From positions 17,317 through 81,316 of the forward strand of contig CAMBAL010000004.1 in the NCBI GenBank assembly GCA_945864225.1: a stretch of DNA of 64,000 nt. Direction: 5' to 3'. The stretch comes from an uncultured Blautia sp. (lineage in GTDB: Bacteria > Bacillota > Clostridia > Lachnospirales > Lachnospiraceae). Of the stretch, positions 1 to 8,416 are shown piece after piece (the first letter of the stretch is position 1; every line of letters starts with the position of its first letter). The notes below the pieces were generated by a model. It was not told where the DNA came from. It worked only from the letters and a program-made list of their open reading frames with translations, and did no database searches. Both the position numbers and the translations under genes were made by a program.

Positions 1-686
1 TCACTTTTTTCTCCTGTTACAGAGCGGAGTTTTCCGCCGGAAATGATCATATGAAGAGGACTGTCCAGTTTTCCGATTCCAACCATGGAACCATCGATGA
101 TCATTTCTCCGTCAGAACCGTCTTCCAGTGGTGCAATATAGGCTTCGCCGGATGGAAGATTGCCGCATTTTCCGGCTTCACGGTAAACACCGGGGCTTGG
201 AACACCGTCTCTTCCGTTGATCTGGATGGTGAGTACTTTGCCGTCCTTTTCGATACGGGCTGTGGATGCTTTGGTGAGCATTTCGGTGACGGTTGCTGTG
301 AGTTTTTCCACTTCCGTATAGTCGGCAGTCATAGCACCCTGGGAGAACATTTCTTTTGTGATCCCCGGCATGGTAGCAACACGGGTTCCTGCTTTGGCAG
401 CTTCTATGCGTGCATTGGTGTGAGTCAGGGACTTGGCGGTCGGTGCGATTACCACATCAGCGGCTTTCATGGCTTCCGCTACGGCTTTTGGCGGTTCTTC
501 ACCGCTTAGTTCGCGTTCGGTCATGACCATTAATAATTTTTCACATCCGAGATTTCCGGCTGCTTCATAAATCGCTTCGCCGATTTCTTTGCGGCTGTCA
601 TCGGTGATAATAAGAACTTCTTCACCCGGTTTTACAGCCAGACAGGAAGTCAGTACACCCTCTGCTATTTTTACAAGATTACTCAT
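1..686 (-). CDS. M29-like (aminopeptidase T / leucyl aminopeptidase type) peptidase, 3' part beyond the window
   Basis: Reading leftwards from the ATG at 684-686 there is an open frame of 228 codons that reaches base 1 without a stop, so the C-terminal part lies outside the window. The visible protein begins MSNLVKIAEGVL and has a stretch (CLAVKPGEEVLIITDD) typical of the N-terminal half of the COG2309 leucyl aminopeptidase group, which are metal-dependent cytosolic exopeptidases. The metal ligands of that family lie mostly in the part not seen. It follows the AroM gene by 15 bp and is the last visible gene of the OPT-DUF917-DUF1177-AroM operon, which fits a role in cutting a peptide-like substrate brought in by the OPT transporter. 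The family call rests on overall resemblance, not on catalytic residues. Confidence 0.72.
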   Translation of the reverse strand, partial: MSNLVKIAEGVLTSCLAVKPGEEVLIITDDSRKEIGEAIYEAAGNLGCEKLLMVMTERELSGEEPPKAVAEAMKAADVVIAPTAKSLTHTNARIEAAKAGTRVATMPGITKEMFSQGAMTADYTEVEKLTATVTEMLTKASTARIEKDGKVLTIQINGRDGVPSPGVYREAGKCGNLPSGEAYIAPLEDGSDGEMIIDGSMVGIGKLDSPLHMIISGGKLRSVTGEKS

Positions 687-701
687 AATATTGACCTCGT
701 T

Positions 702-1376
702 TCAGATATCTGTCAGCTCAGAAACGACTCTGGCAAGAAGTGTTCTTGGGAGAACGACTTTTTTGCCGGTCTTTTCGGCAAACATTTCTTTCATTTTCTG
801 TGTGTATCCGATGCAGTCCAGTACGATCAGATCAGCATCCATATGTTTCACTTCTTCGGCAGCCTGTTCCAGTGCATCCCATTCACCATAAGGAGATGCG
901 GCAATGGCTTTGACTTCTTTGACATAATTGCGCCATTTGTTTTCGCACTGCTCTGTCTGGAGAGGAGAAGGAGTCATACAGATGATGCTGGATTTTTTTG
1001 TCATCAGCGGAACAAGGCGGTTGAGGAGTTCACAGGGATAGATCATAGGAATCTTTTTTGTAGAAAGCGTTTCCGGAAAACTTCCTGTGCAGAACATCAT
1101 GATGAGGCTGCAGCCTTCCTCCTCCATTTTGTTGATGGCATCCTGGAGACGGGGGAGAATATAGCGCTCCGCGAATGTAACGGAGCTTCCGTCCTGAAGG
1201 CGGGAAACCAGCACATAATCGTCCTTGCCGGGGGCAAATTCAGCAATTTCTTCTCTGGTGAGTCCGTCAAGACCGCCGGCCTGTATCAGCTCCAGTGAAT
1301 CATCAAAAATACGAAGAATATCAGCGGTGACATCCACTCTCGGAGCCTGTCCGATGGTGATTGCTCCAATTTTCAT
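702..1376 (-). CDS. AroM family protein
   Basis: The 224-residue protein starts MKIGAITIGQAPRVD, and the IGQAPR.D block is the hallmark of the AroM family (PF07302). The start follows a GGAGGTG site by 6 bases. Two cysteine motifs, FCTG near residue 96 and LDCIGY near residue 188, are placed like the two catalytic cysteines of the Asp/Glu/hydantoin racemase superfamily, so a racemase-like activity is possible; this is inference. The biochemical role of AroM is not established. It sits 12 bp downstream of DUF1177 and 15 bp upstream of the aminopeptidase, clearly in one transcript with OPT and DUF917. Confidence 0.85.
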   Translation of the reverse strand: MKIGAITIGQAPRVDVTADILRIFDDSLELIQAGGLDGLTREEIAEFAPGKDDYVLVSRLQDGSSVTFAERYILPRLQDAINKMEEEGCSLIMMFCTGSFPETLSTKKIPMIYPCELLNRLVPLMTKKSSIICMTPSPLQTEQCENKWRNYVKEVKAIAASPYGEWDALEQAAEEVKHMDADLIVLDCIGYTQKMKEMFAEKTGKKVVLPRTLLARVVSELTDI

Positions 1377-1388
1377 AAGAACACCTCC

Positions 1389-2327
1389 TTATTCCTGTCC
1401 AAGGGTCTGCAGATGGTTCATGCTTCCGTACAGTTTCTGAATTCTTGCGTATTCTGCTTCGTCATAGAAACTGCACTGCTTTCTTCCGAATGCTTTTGCA
1501 ACTTCCAGCATGAAGCGTGCGGCTTCTTCTACATCTGCAGCGTGAGTAGCGCCGGTAGCACATCCGGGAACCATGGTTTCTGCTGTAATTGCAACACCGA
1601 CTACAGGAGCGTTGGTTGCTGTACATGGCTGAAGAATGCTGTTCAGATGGTGAACGTCATTTCCGTAAGGAGTGATATCCTGTGTAGCAAGCGGGAAAAC
1701 ATACGGAAGTCTTCCGGTGGTGATCTGCATCAGATCCAGAAGGTCTTCAGAGGTTCTCAGGATATATCCTTCTTTTACGGTCGGAGAGATAGCAAAGCCT
1801 CTGGTGTTAATGACACGGTTTCCTTTGGTGGTGTCAACAGAGAGAATGGCATCCAGTTCAGGAGAAACTTCTTCTTTGTTTACCTGGGACATTTCTACCG
1901 GGGAACCCATGAACGGAACCGGGTCATGCGGAGCTGTAGGAGCATCCGGGCAGATGTGAGTGGAAATAAAGACATCTCCGTCCAGAATGTCGCCTTTGTT
2001 CTGCATATCCAGAAGCTTGGCAGCAAGTGCTACTGCACAGAGAGCTCCGTCGCCGTCGGATACAAAACCGATTCTTTCCGGACGTGCACCGATGCCGCCG
2101 AGACGGCCGAGGAGACCGATTGTAGGAGCGTCGCCGCCGTTCATTTTGCCGTTTTTGCCCGGGATACGGACTTTGAGCATGTCGGTGCTTCCTTTCGGTC
2201 CTACCAGTTCATAAACTTCAATGTTGGCGTCCGGTTTGATGCCAAGCAGGTATTCTTTGACTTTCTCTCCTGTTACATAAGTATCATCGAGTACGTCGTA
2301 AGCTTCGATAATCTGTTTCATTAACAT
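1389..2327 (-). CDS. DUF1177 domain protein
   Basis: The 312-residue protein matches the DUF1177 family along its whole length. Recognisable blocks are YELVGPKGSTDMLKV, LGRLGGIGARPERIGFVSDG and PHDPVPFMGSP. The conserved His, Asp and Cys residues (STHICPDAP, VPGCATGATHAAD) could form a metal or catalytic site, but no activity is known for the family. There is no signal peptide or membrane segment, so it should be cytosolic. An AGGAGG site lies 10 bases before the first ATG; a second ATG two codons later is also usable. It is part of the same minus-strand operon as OPT, DUF917, AroM and the peptidase. Confidence 0.85.
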   Translation of the reverse strand: MLMKQIIEAYDVLDDTYVTGEKVKEYLLGIKPDANIEVYELVGPKGSTDMLKVRIPGKNGKMNGGDAPTIGLLGRLGGIGARPERIGFVSDGDGALCAVALAAKLLDMQNKGDILDGDVFISTHICPDAPTAPHDPVPFMGSPVEMSQVNKEEVSPELDAILSVDTTKGNRVINTRGFAISPTVKEGYILRTSEDLLDLMQITTGRLPYVFPLATQDITPYGNDVHHLNSILQPCTATNAPVVGVAITAETMVPGCATGATHAADVEEAARFMLEVAKAFGRKQCSFYDEAEYARIQKLYGSMNHLQTLGQE

Positions 2328-2410
2328 GGTGGTAAATCCTCCTGAGATGATATTTTATGGTTGATTTTTATAACTGATTTTTATAATGTGATGTTTTTGG
2401 TCTGATAATC

Positions 2411-2506
2411 TTGTATGTCCGATATTTTTGTATGTCGGATATTTTGTATCCCGGATACTTTTTATTTGATATTTTGTATTCCGAATATTTTTGAGTATCA
2501 GATATC
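2411..2506. repeat. Degenerate 16-17 bp tandem repeat directly after the DUF917 stop codon
   Basis: About six copies of a unit like TTGTATGTCSGATATTT start at 2411, 2428, 2444, about 2458 (shortened), 2474 and 2491. The array ends 1 base before the stop codon of the DUF917 gene (2508-2510, minus strand), so on the transcript it is the immediate 3' spacer before DUF1177. No function is evident; slippage is the likely origin. Confidence 0.75.
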
Positions 2507-2507
2507 T

Positions 2508-3590
2508 TTATTTATCCAGATAGGAGATAATATCTTTTTTAATAACATCTTCTGTGGCTTTGAGAAGTTCCGGCGCATACATGGTCGGGGAAAGTTTCAG
2601 ATTTTTCTTATCTGCGGCTATGACGTACACGTCCAGCCCTTCTTCCATCATGGCAGTTGTCACAGGTTCTCCTGTTCTGGCATTGATGGTCATGATCAGA
2701 TCCGGGAAAGTAGCCAGACGTTCGCCGTCTTTTTCGGCAGTGGCATATTCATTCCAGAAAGTTAATTCACAGCCGTCTACAGTTGCATAGCCTACATCAA
2801 ATCCGCCAGTGGTTTCAATGGAAAAGTCTTTGACGGTTCCTTTTGCAAGAACACGCCCGCCAAGAAACGCACACAGTTCTTTGACAGCTTCGTCTACAGA
2901 TGTCTCCAGACCTTTCAGGAATGCTTTTCCTGTCTCAATGGCAAAGCTGACACCGCCGAGTGCACAGTTTTCTTTGGCATAGGATACGGTGACCGGGTTT
3001 CTCGCTACTGCGACAAGACCGCCGGCTTCGATAGAAGCAAGTCGCACCATTTTTGAGGTGTGCTCAATGCTGCCTTCGAAGAAGCACTCGACATGATTTC
3101 CGGTGTCCGGATTTCCGCCTACACATGCCTGAACCGTGGTATAATCTTTGATTTTATGGAGATTCATGCTTCCCATGACTCCGGTGGGATGTGCACGGCC
3201 GTTGCATGGAGCGTCTACAACAGGAAGACCGAGGATCGCAGCCTGCAGCCATCCGTTTACAGTTGCTTCACCGCCCTGTTCATTGGTAATGATTCCGCCA
3301 ATATGGAAATCACAGTTTTTCTGGAGAATTTCTACAGTTTTGGCAATATCTCTGGGTGTCATAAACTGGTTTTCCGCATTTGGAGCGCCTACCAGAGAGG
3401 CTGTCAGCAGTGTATCGCTGTCATCCAGGTCGTCTGCGGAAATCAGGCGCAGATCCGTGTATTCAACTGCGATTTCTGCGTATTTTCTTCCTTTTTTGGG
3501 ATCACCGCCGCCGCCTCCTCCAAGGATGGTACCTCCGGCAAGTGCGGCATCCAGAATCTCTTTTGTAAGACGGATTCCTTTGTTTTTCAT
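2508..3590 (-). CDS. DUF917 family protein (S-methyl-thiohydantoin desulfurase-like family), copy 1
   Basis: The protein has 360 residues and the glycine-rich N-terminal signature ILGGGGGGDPKKG near residue 22, typical of DUF917 (PF06032, now associated with thiohydantoin desulfurases of ergothioneine-type catabolism). A block NGRAHPTGVMGSMNLHK in the middle and DLIMTINARTGEPVTT near the C-terminus also fit. It starts 8 bases after an AAAGAGGG site. It lies between the OPT transporter and DUF1177 on the same strand. A second, diverged DUF917 gene lies at 39503. Which heterocycle this copy acts on cannot be told from sequence; it may be hydantoin-like, given the family. It lacks membrane segments and is presumably cytosolic. 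Confidence 0.85.
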   Translation of the reverse strand: MKNKGIRLTKEILDAALAGGTILGGGGGGDPKKGRKYAEIAVEYTDLRLISADDLDDSDTLLTASLVGAPNAENQFMTPRDIAKTVEILQKNCDFHIGGIITNEQGGEATVNGWLQAAILGLPVVDAPCNGRAHPTGVMGSMNLHKIKDYTTVQACVGGNPDTGNHVECFFEGSIEHTSKMVRLASIEAGGLVAVARNPVTVSYAKENCALGGVSFAIETGKAFLKGLETSVDEAVKELCAFLGGRVLAKGTVKDFSIETTGGFDVGYATVDGCELTFWNEYATAEKDGERLATFPDLIMTINARTGEPVTTAMMEEGLDVYVIAADKKNLKLSPTMYAPELLKATEDVIKKDIISYLDK

Positions 3591-3698
3591 GGTTTCTTAC
3601 CCTCTTTCCTGATTATTGGGAATTATATAACAACAGGATTCCGGGGAGAACAGTTCTTTTTCTCCGGGTATCCTGTAATTTGTTCATAGTTTTTAACA

Positions 3699-3743
3699 GC
3701 AGCCATGAGCCGGAATGCAGATGCATACACGACTCATGGCTGC
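3699..3743. other. Inverted repeat between OPT and DUF917 genes
   Basis: An 11-bp perfect inverted repeat, GCAGCCATGAG (3699-3709) and CTCATGGCTGC (3733-3743), lies in the 226-bp gap of the minus-strand operon. The T-run is on the plus strand (after 3745), where no gene would use it, so a classical terminator for the operon is unlikely. It may be an mRNA-processing or stabilising hairpin, or a binding site. Confidence 0.5.
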
Positions 3744-3816
3744 CGGATTTTTTATGTCGCAGGAAAGTGCTTTGCATTTTTCTGCAATATAAAAAATATG
3801 AAGTTGAATGGTTACG

Positions 3817-5499
3817 TTATTCTTTCTTACCCAAAGCCAGCGTAGCCGTGAAGAAGCTGTAAAGAGCTGCTCCTGCAAGGGAACCTGCACCAAGGATATT
3901 GAGTGTGTGTTCGTTTTCTTTGTTGCGTCTTACAAGGACGAAACGGATAAGAAGAGCGATCAGGATGGTGAGACCGTTGATGGTGGAGCCAACCAGTAAG
4001 CCTGTTGCAAAAAGAATACCAACCTGTCTGGAACCGCCGAGGAGCTGAATGATGGCACCCGGAATTGCCCAGATGATCAGCCATTTGGCAACGTCTCCGC
4101 CTGCACCTGCTTCGATGGTTGCTGCGAAAGTAGCGTCAACCGGTGCGAAGAGTCCCTGGCTGAAGTATTTATTTGCCATGATTGCTACAAGGATGAATGC
4201 TACGGCAAAGCCGATAAGTTCGGAGTAATACTGCTGTTTTCTTCCTTCTTTTTCAAGTTCCGGATCAGCACCGTTTCCACGAAGGATATAACCACATTTC
4301 AGGTCGTAAGCCATATCGGAGAATGCAGGACCGGTCGCAGATGTAAATGCTACAAGAATACCGAGAGGCATAGCCGGGAAGCCGATCAGCATACCGACGA
4401 TCAGGAAAATCAGAGAGGTTGCAAATCCCGGGAACCATCCGGAATACATAGCGGAAATACCAACGATCAGTTCGGATGCGATTGCAGCGAAAGCAGCAAA
4501 TATGATCCAGATAATCAGCTGGATGATGCCCATGTCAGACCAGATACCGGTGATGACTGCGAGAAGGATAGCAACAACCAGATATGCAACGTATCCGCCG
4601 CCAAGAGCTTTTTTCATATTAGCCATGCTGGAGGTGAAATGATCTGCTGCACTGTCTGAGCTGTCGCTCTTTTTGAACAGCATACGTGCACACTGGATCA
4701 GGGAAACAAGACCTGCGCCGATCATGATGCCGTGAGGCATGTATTTGAACATGGTCTGAGACATCAGGTCTGCACCTTCTCCGAAGATATTGGTAATGAT
4801 CGGGAAGCTGGTATTGAAGATGTTGATAATAAAACCGTTGGTTTTGATGACGCCGATCACGATACTGCCGACACCAAGTGCTGCCATGGCTGCGAAATCA
4901 CCGAACCATGATACACCGAGAAGGTCAGTCGGGATACCGATCATTTTACCGCCGACACCGATTGCCATACCTACTAACAGGAGTACTGCTTTTTTACCTT
5001 TTTCCACAACTGCGAGAATAGACTGTGCAGATGCGACCCCCGGAGGCCATGCGCCTTCTGCAGGAAACATTTCGGAATCGAAAGTTTTGTACAGAATGGT
5101 TGCGTCAATCACAGTTGCAAGGAATGCACCGATCAGCATCGGGAACATAAGCTCTGTTCTGCCCATGATTACAGGGATACCGATTGGAAGCAGCAGACAG
5201 TTTGCAGCGGAAAAGGTTGCGCCAGAAATGGATGTCTGAATCAGGTTCTGGCAGTGAACGCTCTGATATTTTTTCAGTATTGTAATGGGAATACGTGAAA
5301 TAATAATTGCAAACAGAGCACCTACGATGGATGTGTTCGGGGTTACACCGGTACGCACGATCAATTCCAGACCGATGATAGCACCCAGTACGCTCATCAC
5401 GATATTCAGAATCAGAATATGCGGAGCATACGCTTTTGGATGCTCAGAAGCTTTGATGTTCATCTGAGCGTAATCCTGGTTTGTGTTTTTGATAGACAT
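3817..5499 (-). CDS. OPT/YSL family oligopeptide-type transporter
   Basis: A 560-residue integral membrane protein with about 14-16 hydrophobic segments and no extracellular binding domain. Segments such as AGGTG-free but OPT-typical FPAEGAWPPGVAS near residue 145 and GWFPGFATSLIF near residue 370 indicate the oligopeptide transporter (OPT) superfamily, which are proton-coupled importers of peptides or metal chelates. The start follows a GGAGGAG site. It is the first gene after a terminator and the likely entry gate for the substrate processed by DUF917, DUF1177, AroM and the peptidase. The substrate is unknown. A PucR regulator and an AEC exporter lie just upstream on the same strand. Confidence 0.88.
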   Translation of the reverse strand: MSIKNTNQDYAQMNIKASEHPKAYAPHILILNIVMSVLGAIIGLELIVRTGVTPNTSIVGALFAIIISRIPITILKKYQSVHCQNLIQTSISGATFSAANCLLLPIGIPVIMGRTELMFPMLIGAFLATVIDATILYKTFDSEMFPAEGAWPPGVASAQSILAVVEKGKKAVLLLVGMAIGVGGKMIGIPTDLLGVSWFGDFAAMAALGVGSIVIGVIKTNGFIINIFNTSFPIITNIFGEGADLMSQTMFKYMPHGIMIGAGLVSLIQCARMLFKKSDSSDSAADHFTSSMANMKKALGGGYVAYLVVAILLAVITGIWSDMGIIQLIIWIIFAAFAAIASELIVGISAMYSGWFPGFATSLIFLIVGMLIGFPAMPLGILVAFTSATGPAFSDMAYDLKCGYILRGNGADPELEKEGRKQQYYSELIGFAVAFILVAIMANKYFSQGLFAPVDATFAATIEAGAGGDVAKWLIIWAIPGAIIQLLGGSRQVGILFATGLLVGSTINGLTILIALLIRFVLVRRNKENEHTLNILGAGSLAGAALYSFFTATLALGKKE

Positions 5500-5603
5500 T
5501 TTATCTCCTCCGTCTTTGAAACTCGCGTGATCATAACCGGATAATCAGGAAAAAACAGCCATCCGGTCAGGATGAATGGTTGTGAAAAAATTATCCAGGT
5601 TAT

Positions 5604-5639
5604 AAAAAAAGCCGATGCAGATAATGCCCACATCGGCTT
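5604..5639 (-). terminator. Rho-independent terminator after the PucR gene
   Basis: A 9-bp stem AAGCCGATG/CATCGGCTT (5609-5617 with 5631-5639) is followed on the minus strand by a run of seven T. It separates the AEC-PucR transcript from the OPT operon. Confidence 0.8.
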
Positions 5640-5824
5640 CACACGTTGTAATTACAATATACCACTTTAATATGCTGAAGTCATCGTTTCCAAAGCCACT
5701 GTTTTTGGAAAGACATTGTGCATGATGCACAGTTGAAAAGCAGAAGCTATATTTAAGTAGATGACAGTAGATATGTTTCTGATTGAATAGCTGCAGTTGC
5801 TGAAGGTAAGGTGAACGGTTGTTG

Positions 5825-7036
5825 TCATTGAATATAGGGACGAACGCTGCAGGCGAAATCAAGCTGTGTGAACTGTTCCGGATCGTCCAGACTGATGTGC
5901 AGAATCTCCTCGATTTTGTCCAGCCGGTGAGCCATGGTATTCCGGTGCAGGAAGAGAGCTTCTGCAGCAAGTTTCCGGGAACCTTTTTTCTGAATGAGTG
6001 TTTCCAGAGTTTCCAGAAGGTGGCTGTCATGCGTGCGGTCATACTGTTCCAGAGGCCCAAGCTTTTTCTGGATGAAATTCCGGGATTCCTCCTGACCGGC
6101 AAGGTGCAGGAGAATCAGGTCAAACTGGAGATCCTGCAGGAAACAGACATTCCATCTGGCTTTTTTGATCTGGCGGATCAGCAGACATTCTTTGAGCCTG
6201 TTGTAGGTTTCTGCAAGATCCAGATAGTCTTTGAGATGGTCACTGATAATGGCAAAGGTCTGACAGCTGTGAATTTCCTGCGTTTTTTCCACAAGTTCCG
6301 CTGCAGCTTTTTCAAGAATCTGTTCCGGGGTATCTGCAGGAAGGATGCAGATACAGGAATCTTTTCTGCAGATGGAAACACCATGGATATGATGCTTTGC
6401 AAAAATACGGCTGGCAGCCTGATTTTGCCTGCGGCTGTCCATTTCCAGAAGTACGGAAGGCTTTTCTTTATTCAGATGGATAAGAATCAGTCTGGTGGGG
6501 GCAGCAGGCCATTGCAGGGAGGATGTGCGGTATTCGGCTTCCTCCTCCTGGGTGAGTTTTCCGGTAAGCAGATCTGTAAAAAGCTTTTCATCCAGTTCGC
6601 TTTTGTTGTGTCGGGTCATCTGATAGCGGGTATCTATCTGCATGTGGTTTTTGGCCTCTACGATAGCGACCATGATCGGGAATACGATTTCAATAAAACC
6701 TGTGTTATTATTCAGAAGAAACAGGGGGAAATTCAGTTTGTCTGCCAGTTCCAGTGCTTCTTTTGGAAAATCGTCAAAAAATCTGGTTTTGATAGCGAGA
6801 GCGGATGCATTTGCTTCATCCAGAGTACGGATCAGATTCAGAAGCGCTTCTTTGTCATTGCGTATGGCGTAGCCGGTGGTGATGAGAAGGAGATGTTTTC
6901 GCACCCACTGTTTGACATCCGGCTGCTCCATCATGTCATAGGTGTCGACAATACGCTCCACACCGCCTTTTCCGGCAACAAGAGACGCACATCCGTTGCT
7001 CCATATTTTTTCGATATCTTTTACGCGCAGTGTCAT
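5825..7036 (-). CDS. PucR family transcriptional regulator, copy 1
   Basis: The 403-residue protein has an N-terminal PucR ligand-sensing domain (residues about 5-125, beginning LRVKDIEKIWSNG) and a C-terminal HTH_30 domain ending with AAEALFLHRNTMAHRLDKIE near residue 365. PucR proteins usually respond to purine-degradation or related nitrogen heterocycle intermediates. The start is preceded by AAAGGAGG. It lies 21 bp downstream of the AEC transporter and upstream of the OPT operon, so it probably controls one or both. A second PucR (43564) accompanies the second DUF917 cluster, which suggests paired evolution of PucR and DUF917 here. Confidence 0.88.
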   Translation of the reverse strand: MTLRVKDIEKIWSNGCASLVAGKGGVERIVDTYDMMEQPDVKQWVRKHLLLITTGYAIRNDKEALLNLIRTLDEANASALAIKTRFFDDFPKEALELADKLNFPLFLLNNNTGFIEIVFPIMVAIVEAKNHMQIDTRYQMTRHNKSELDEKLFTDLLTGKLTQEEEAEYRTSSLQWPAAPTRLILIHLNKEKPSVLLEMDSRRQNQAASRIFAKHHIHGVSICRKDSCICILPADTPEQILEKAAAELVEKTQEIHSCQTFAIISDHLKDYLDLAETYNRLKECLLIRQIKKARWNVCFLQDLQFDLILLHLAGQEESRNFIQKKLGPLEQYDRTHDSHLLETLETLIQKKGSRKLAAEALFLHRNTMAHRLDKIEEILHISLDDPEQFTQLDFACSVRPYIQ

Positions 7037-7057
7037 TTGAAGGCCTCCTTTGTGGCA

Positions 7058-7990
7058 TCATAAAGATACAAGTAAAAATAAAACCGGGATGATCACAATG
7101 CACAGAAGTGTTGTTGCAACCACGGCTGCAGATGCATATTCTTCATCCAGATGATATTGTCCGGCAATCATGCTGGAGGTGGTCATGGATGGTGCGGCAC
7201 TGATCAGCATCAGGATCAGGCTTTCTGTCTGCGTCAGGAAAAGGTGGGAAACTGCATACACACCCAGTGGAATGAGAAACAGTTTCGTTGCAGCCAGAAG
7301 AAGGATGGACTTGTATTTCAGCAGATTTCGCGGGTTCATGAAAGCAAGGCTGCAGCCCAGATAGATCAGTCCCCAGCTGGAACTGGTGGCTCCGACGGAA
7401 TCAATAATATCCATGACAGGGGCTGGTACGGTGATGTGCAAACTGGTCAGACACAGTGCCAGAATCACGGATATAAATATGGGATTCAGGAGGATTTTTT
7501 TTACAGGGTTTTCCTTTTGGGCAATTCCGTTTGTGAAAAGAGCAAAGCCGACTGTCCATACAAAGGTAGTGTCCATAACAGTACAGATGGGGATATAAAG
7601 GCTTCCGCCTTCCTCGGCAAACAGAGCCATAATCAGAGGGATGACAAGAAAGCCGAAGTTTCCGCCTACAGAACAGCCCCGGTAAACATTGGCTGTGGTT
7701 CCTTTCAGTCGGCAGACTTTGCTTCCGAGAATGCCTGCTCCCGCCATCACAAGATACATGACAGCCTGTGTGCCGGCTATGCGTCCGTATTGGACAAGTG
7801 TCCGGAAGGTGGTCTGATTGCTGTAAATCAGTGATATGGTAAGGGCCGGCAGTACAAAGCGGATTAGAAATCCGGAGATTGATGGCATGGCTTCTTTTTT
7901 GATGACTTTTGTTTTGACTGCTGTGAAACCAATGAGAACCAGCAGGAGAAATCCCGCCATTTTGGGCAGGATGGCCATAAAGTAATTCAT
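7058..7990 (-). CDS. AEC (auxin efflux carrier) family transporter
   Basis: A 310-residue protein with about ten hydrophobic segments in two sets of five, as in AEC-family carriers of organic or amino acids. Blocks such as GGNFGFLVIPLIMALF and MLISAAPSMTTSSMIAGQY fit. The frame is open up to 8014, but the ATG at 7990 (MNYFMAILPKM) is preferred because GAAAGGAAAAAG lies just before it. It is followed by PucR with a 21-bp gap and preceded by a consensus-like minus-strand promoter. Its cargo is unknown; context suggests it exports or exchanges a product of the neighbouring pathway. Confidence 0.85.
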   Translation of the reverse strand: MNYFMAILPKMAGFLLLVLIGFTAVKTKVIKKEAMPSISGFLIRFVLPALTISLIYSNQTTFRTLVQYGRIAGTQAVMYLVMAGAGILGSKVCRLKGTTANVYRGCSVGGNFGFLVIPLIMALFAEEGGSLYIPICTVMDTTFVWTVGFALFTNGIAQKENPVKKILLNPIFISVILALCLTSLHITVPAPVMDIIDSVGATSSSWGLIYLGCSLAFMNPRNLLKYKSILLLAATKLFLIPLGVYAVSHLFLTQTESLILMLISAAPSMTTSSMIAGQYHLDEEYASAAVVATTLLCIVIIPVLFLLVSL

Positions 7991-8068
7991 TTCTTTTTCC
8001 TTTCGTGAAAACAATTTGATCTGCTGTCATGATGATACCTTCATGGCTGGTGATCTTTAATTGGATTT

Positions 8069-8096
8069 ATTATAGCAGAAGAATAGAAAGATACAA
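8069..8096 (-). promoter_or_regulatory. Promoter for the AEC-PucR transcript
   Basis: On the minus strand, TTGTAT (8091-8096) is followed after 16 bases by a perfect TATAAT (8069-8074), 79 bp upstream of the AEC start. Confidence 0.65.
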
Positions 8097-8097
8097 G

Positions 8098-8150
8098 GGT
8101 CAAAAGGTCATGTTTTTTCATGCAAGCATGAAACACATGACCTTTTGACC
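8098..8150. repeat. Nested palindrome upstream of the AEC promoter
   Basis: A perfect 15-bp inverted repeat, GGTCAAAAGGTCATG (8098-8112) and CATGACCTTTTGACC (8136-8150), encloses a second palindrome CATGCAAGCATG (8119-8130). It abuts the -35 of the AEC promoter. It could be an operator, for example for PucR, or a mobile palindromic repeat. Confidence 0.7.
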
Positions 8151-8320
8151 TGTGTATCATCTCATAATTTTATACAGGAAATTTTGTAAAGGATATGTAT
8201 TTCTTATGCCCTGTATGGTAAACTGAGAAATAGTTTATCTGGATGTTGTTGAGAATGGGATAAACAGTAATATTCGGGATGATTGTATGTAATTGAAGTA
8301 ATATATGATAAGATTTCGGG

Positions 8321-8380
8321 AGCACAAAGTGCGGAGAAATCCGTGTATCGGAGGAATCAAAATACTTTTTGACCCCATCA
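8321..8380 (+). repeat. 60-nt structured repeat, copy 1
   Basis: This stretch aligns without gaps to 47691-47750, with about 48 of 60 bases equal and the first 20 identical. It folds as three small hairpins: GCAC-AAA-GTGC, CGGA-GAAA-TCCG, and TCAAAA paired to TTTTGA. It lies 36 bp before the methyltransferase start. The intervening spacer from 8151 to 8320 shows no gene. Confidence 0.75.
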
Positions 8381-8416
8381 TTATATATATGAACAAAATA
8401 CAAAGAGGAGAAACAG

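Noticed and set aside
1413-2324. Plus-strand open frame of 303 codons opposite the DUF1177 gene
   Set aside because: Antisense shadow of a clearly recognised coding gene, with no ribosome site or family resemblance.
5819-7063. Plus-strand 414-codon frame opposite PucR
   Set aside because: Antisense of the PucR gene; residues do not resemble any family and there is no ribosome site.
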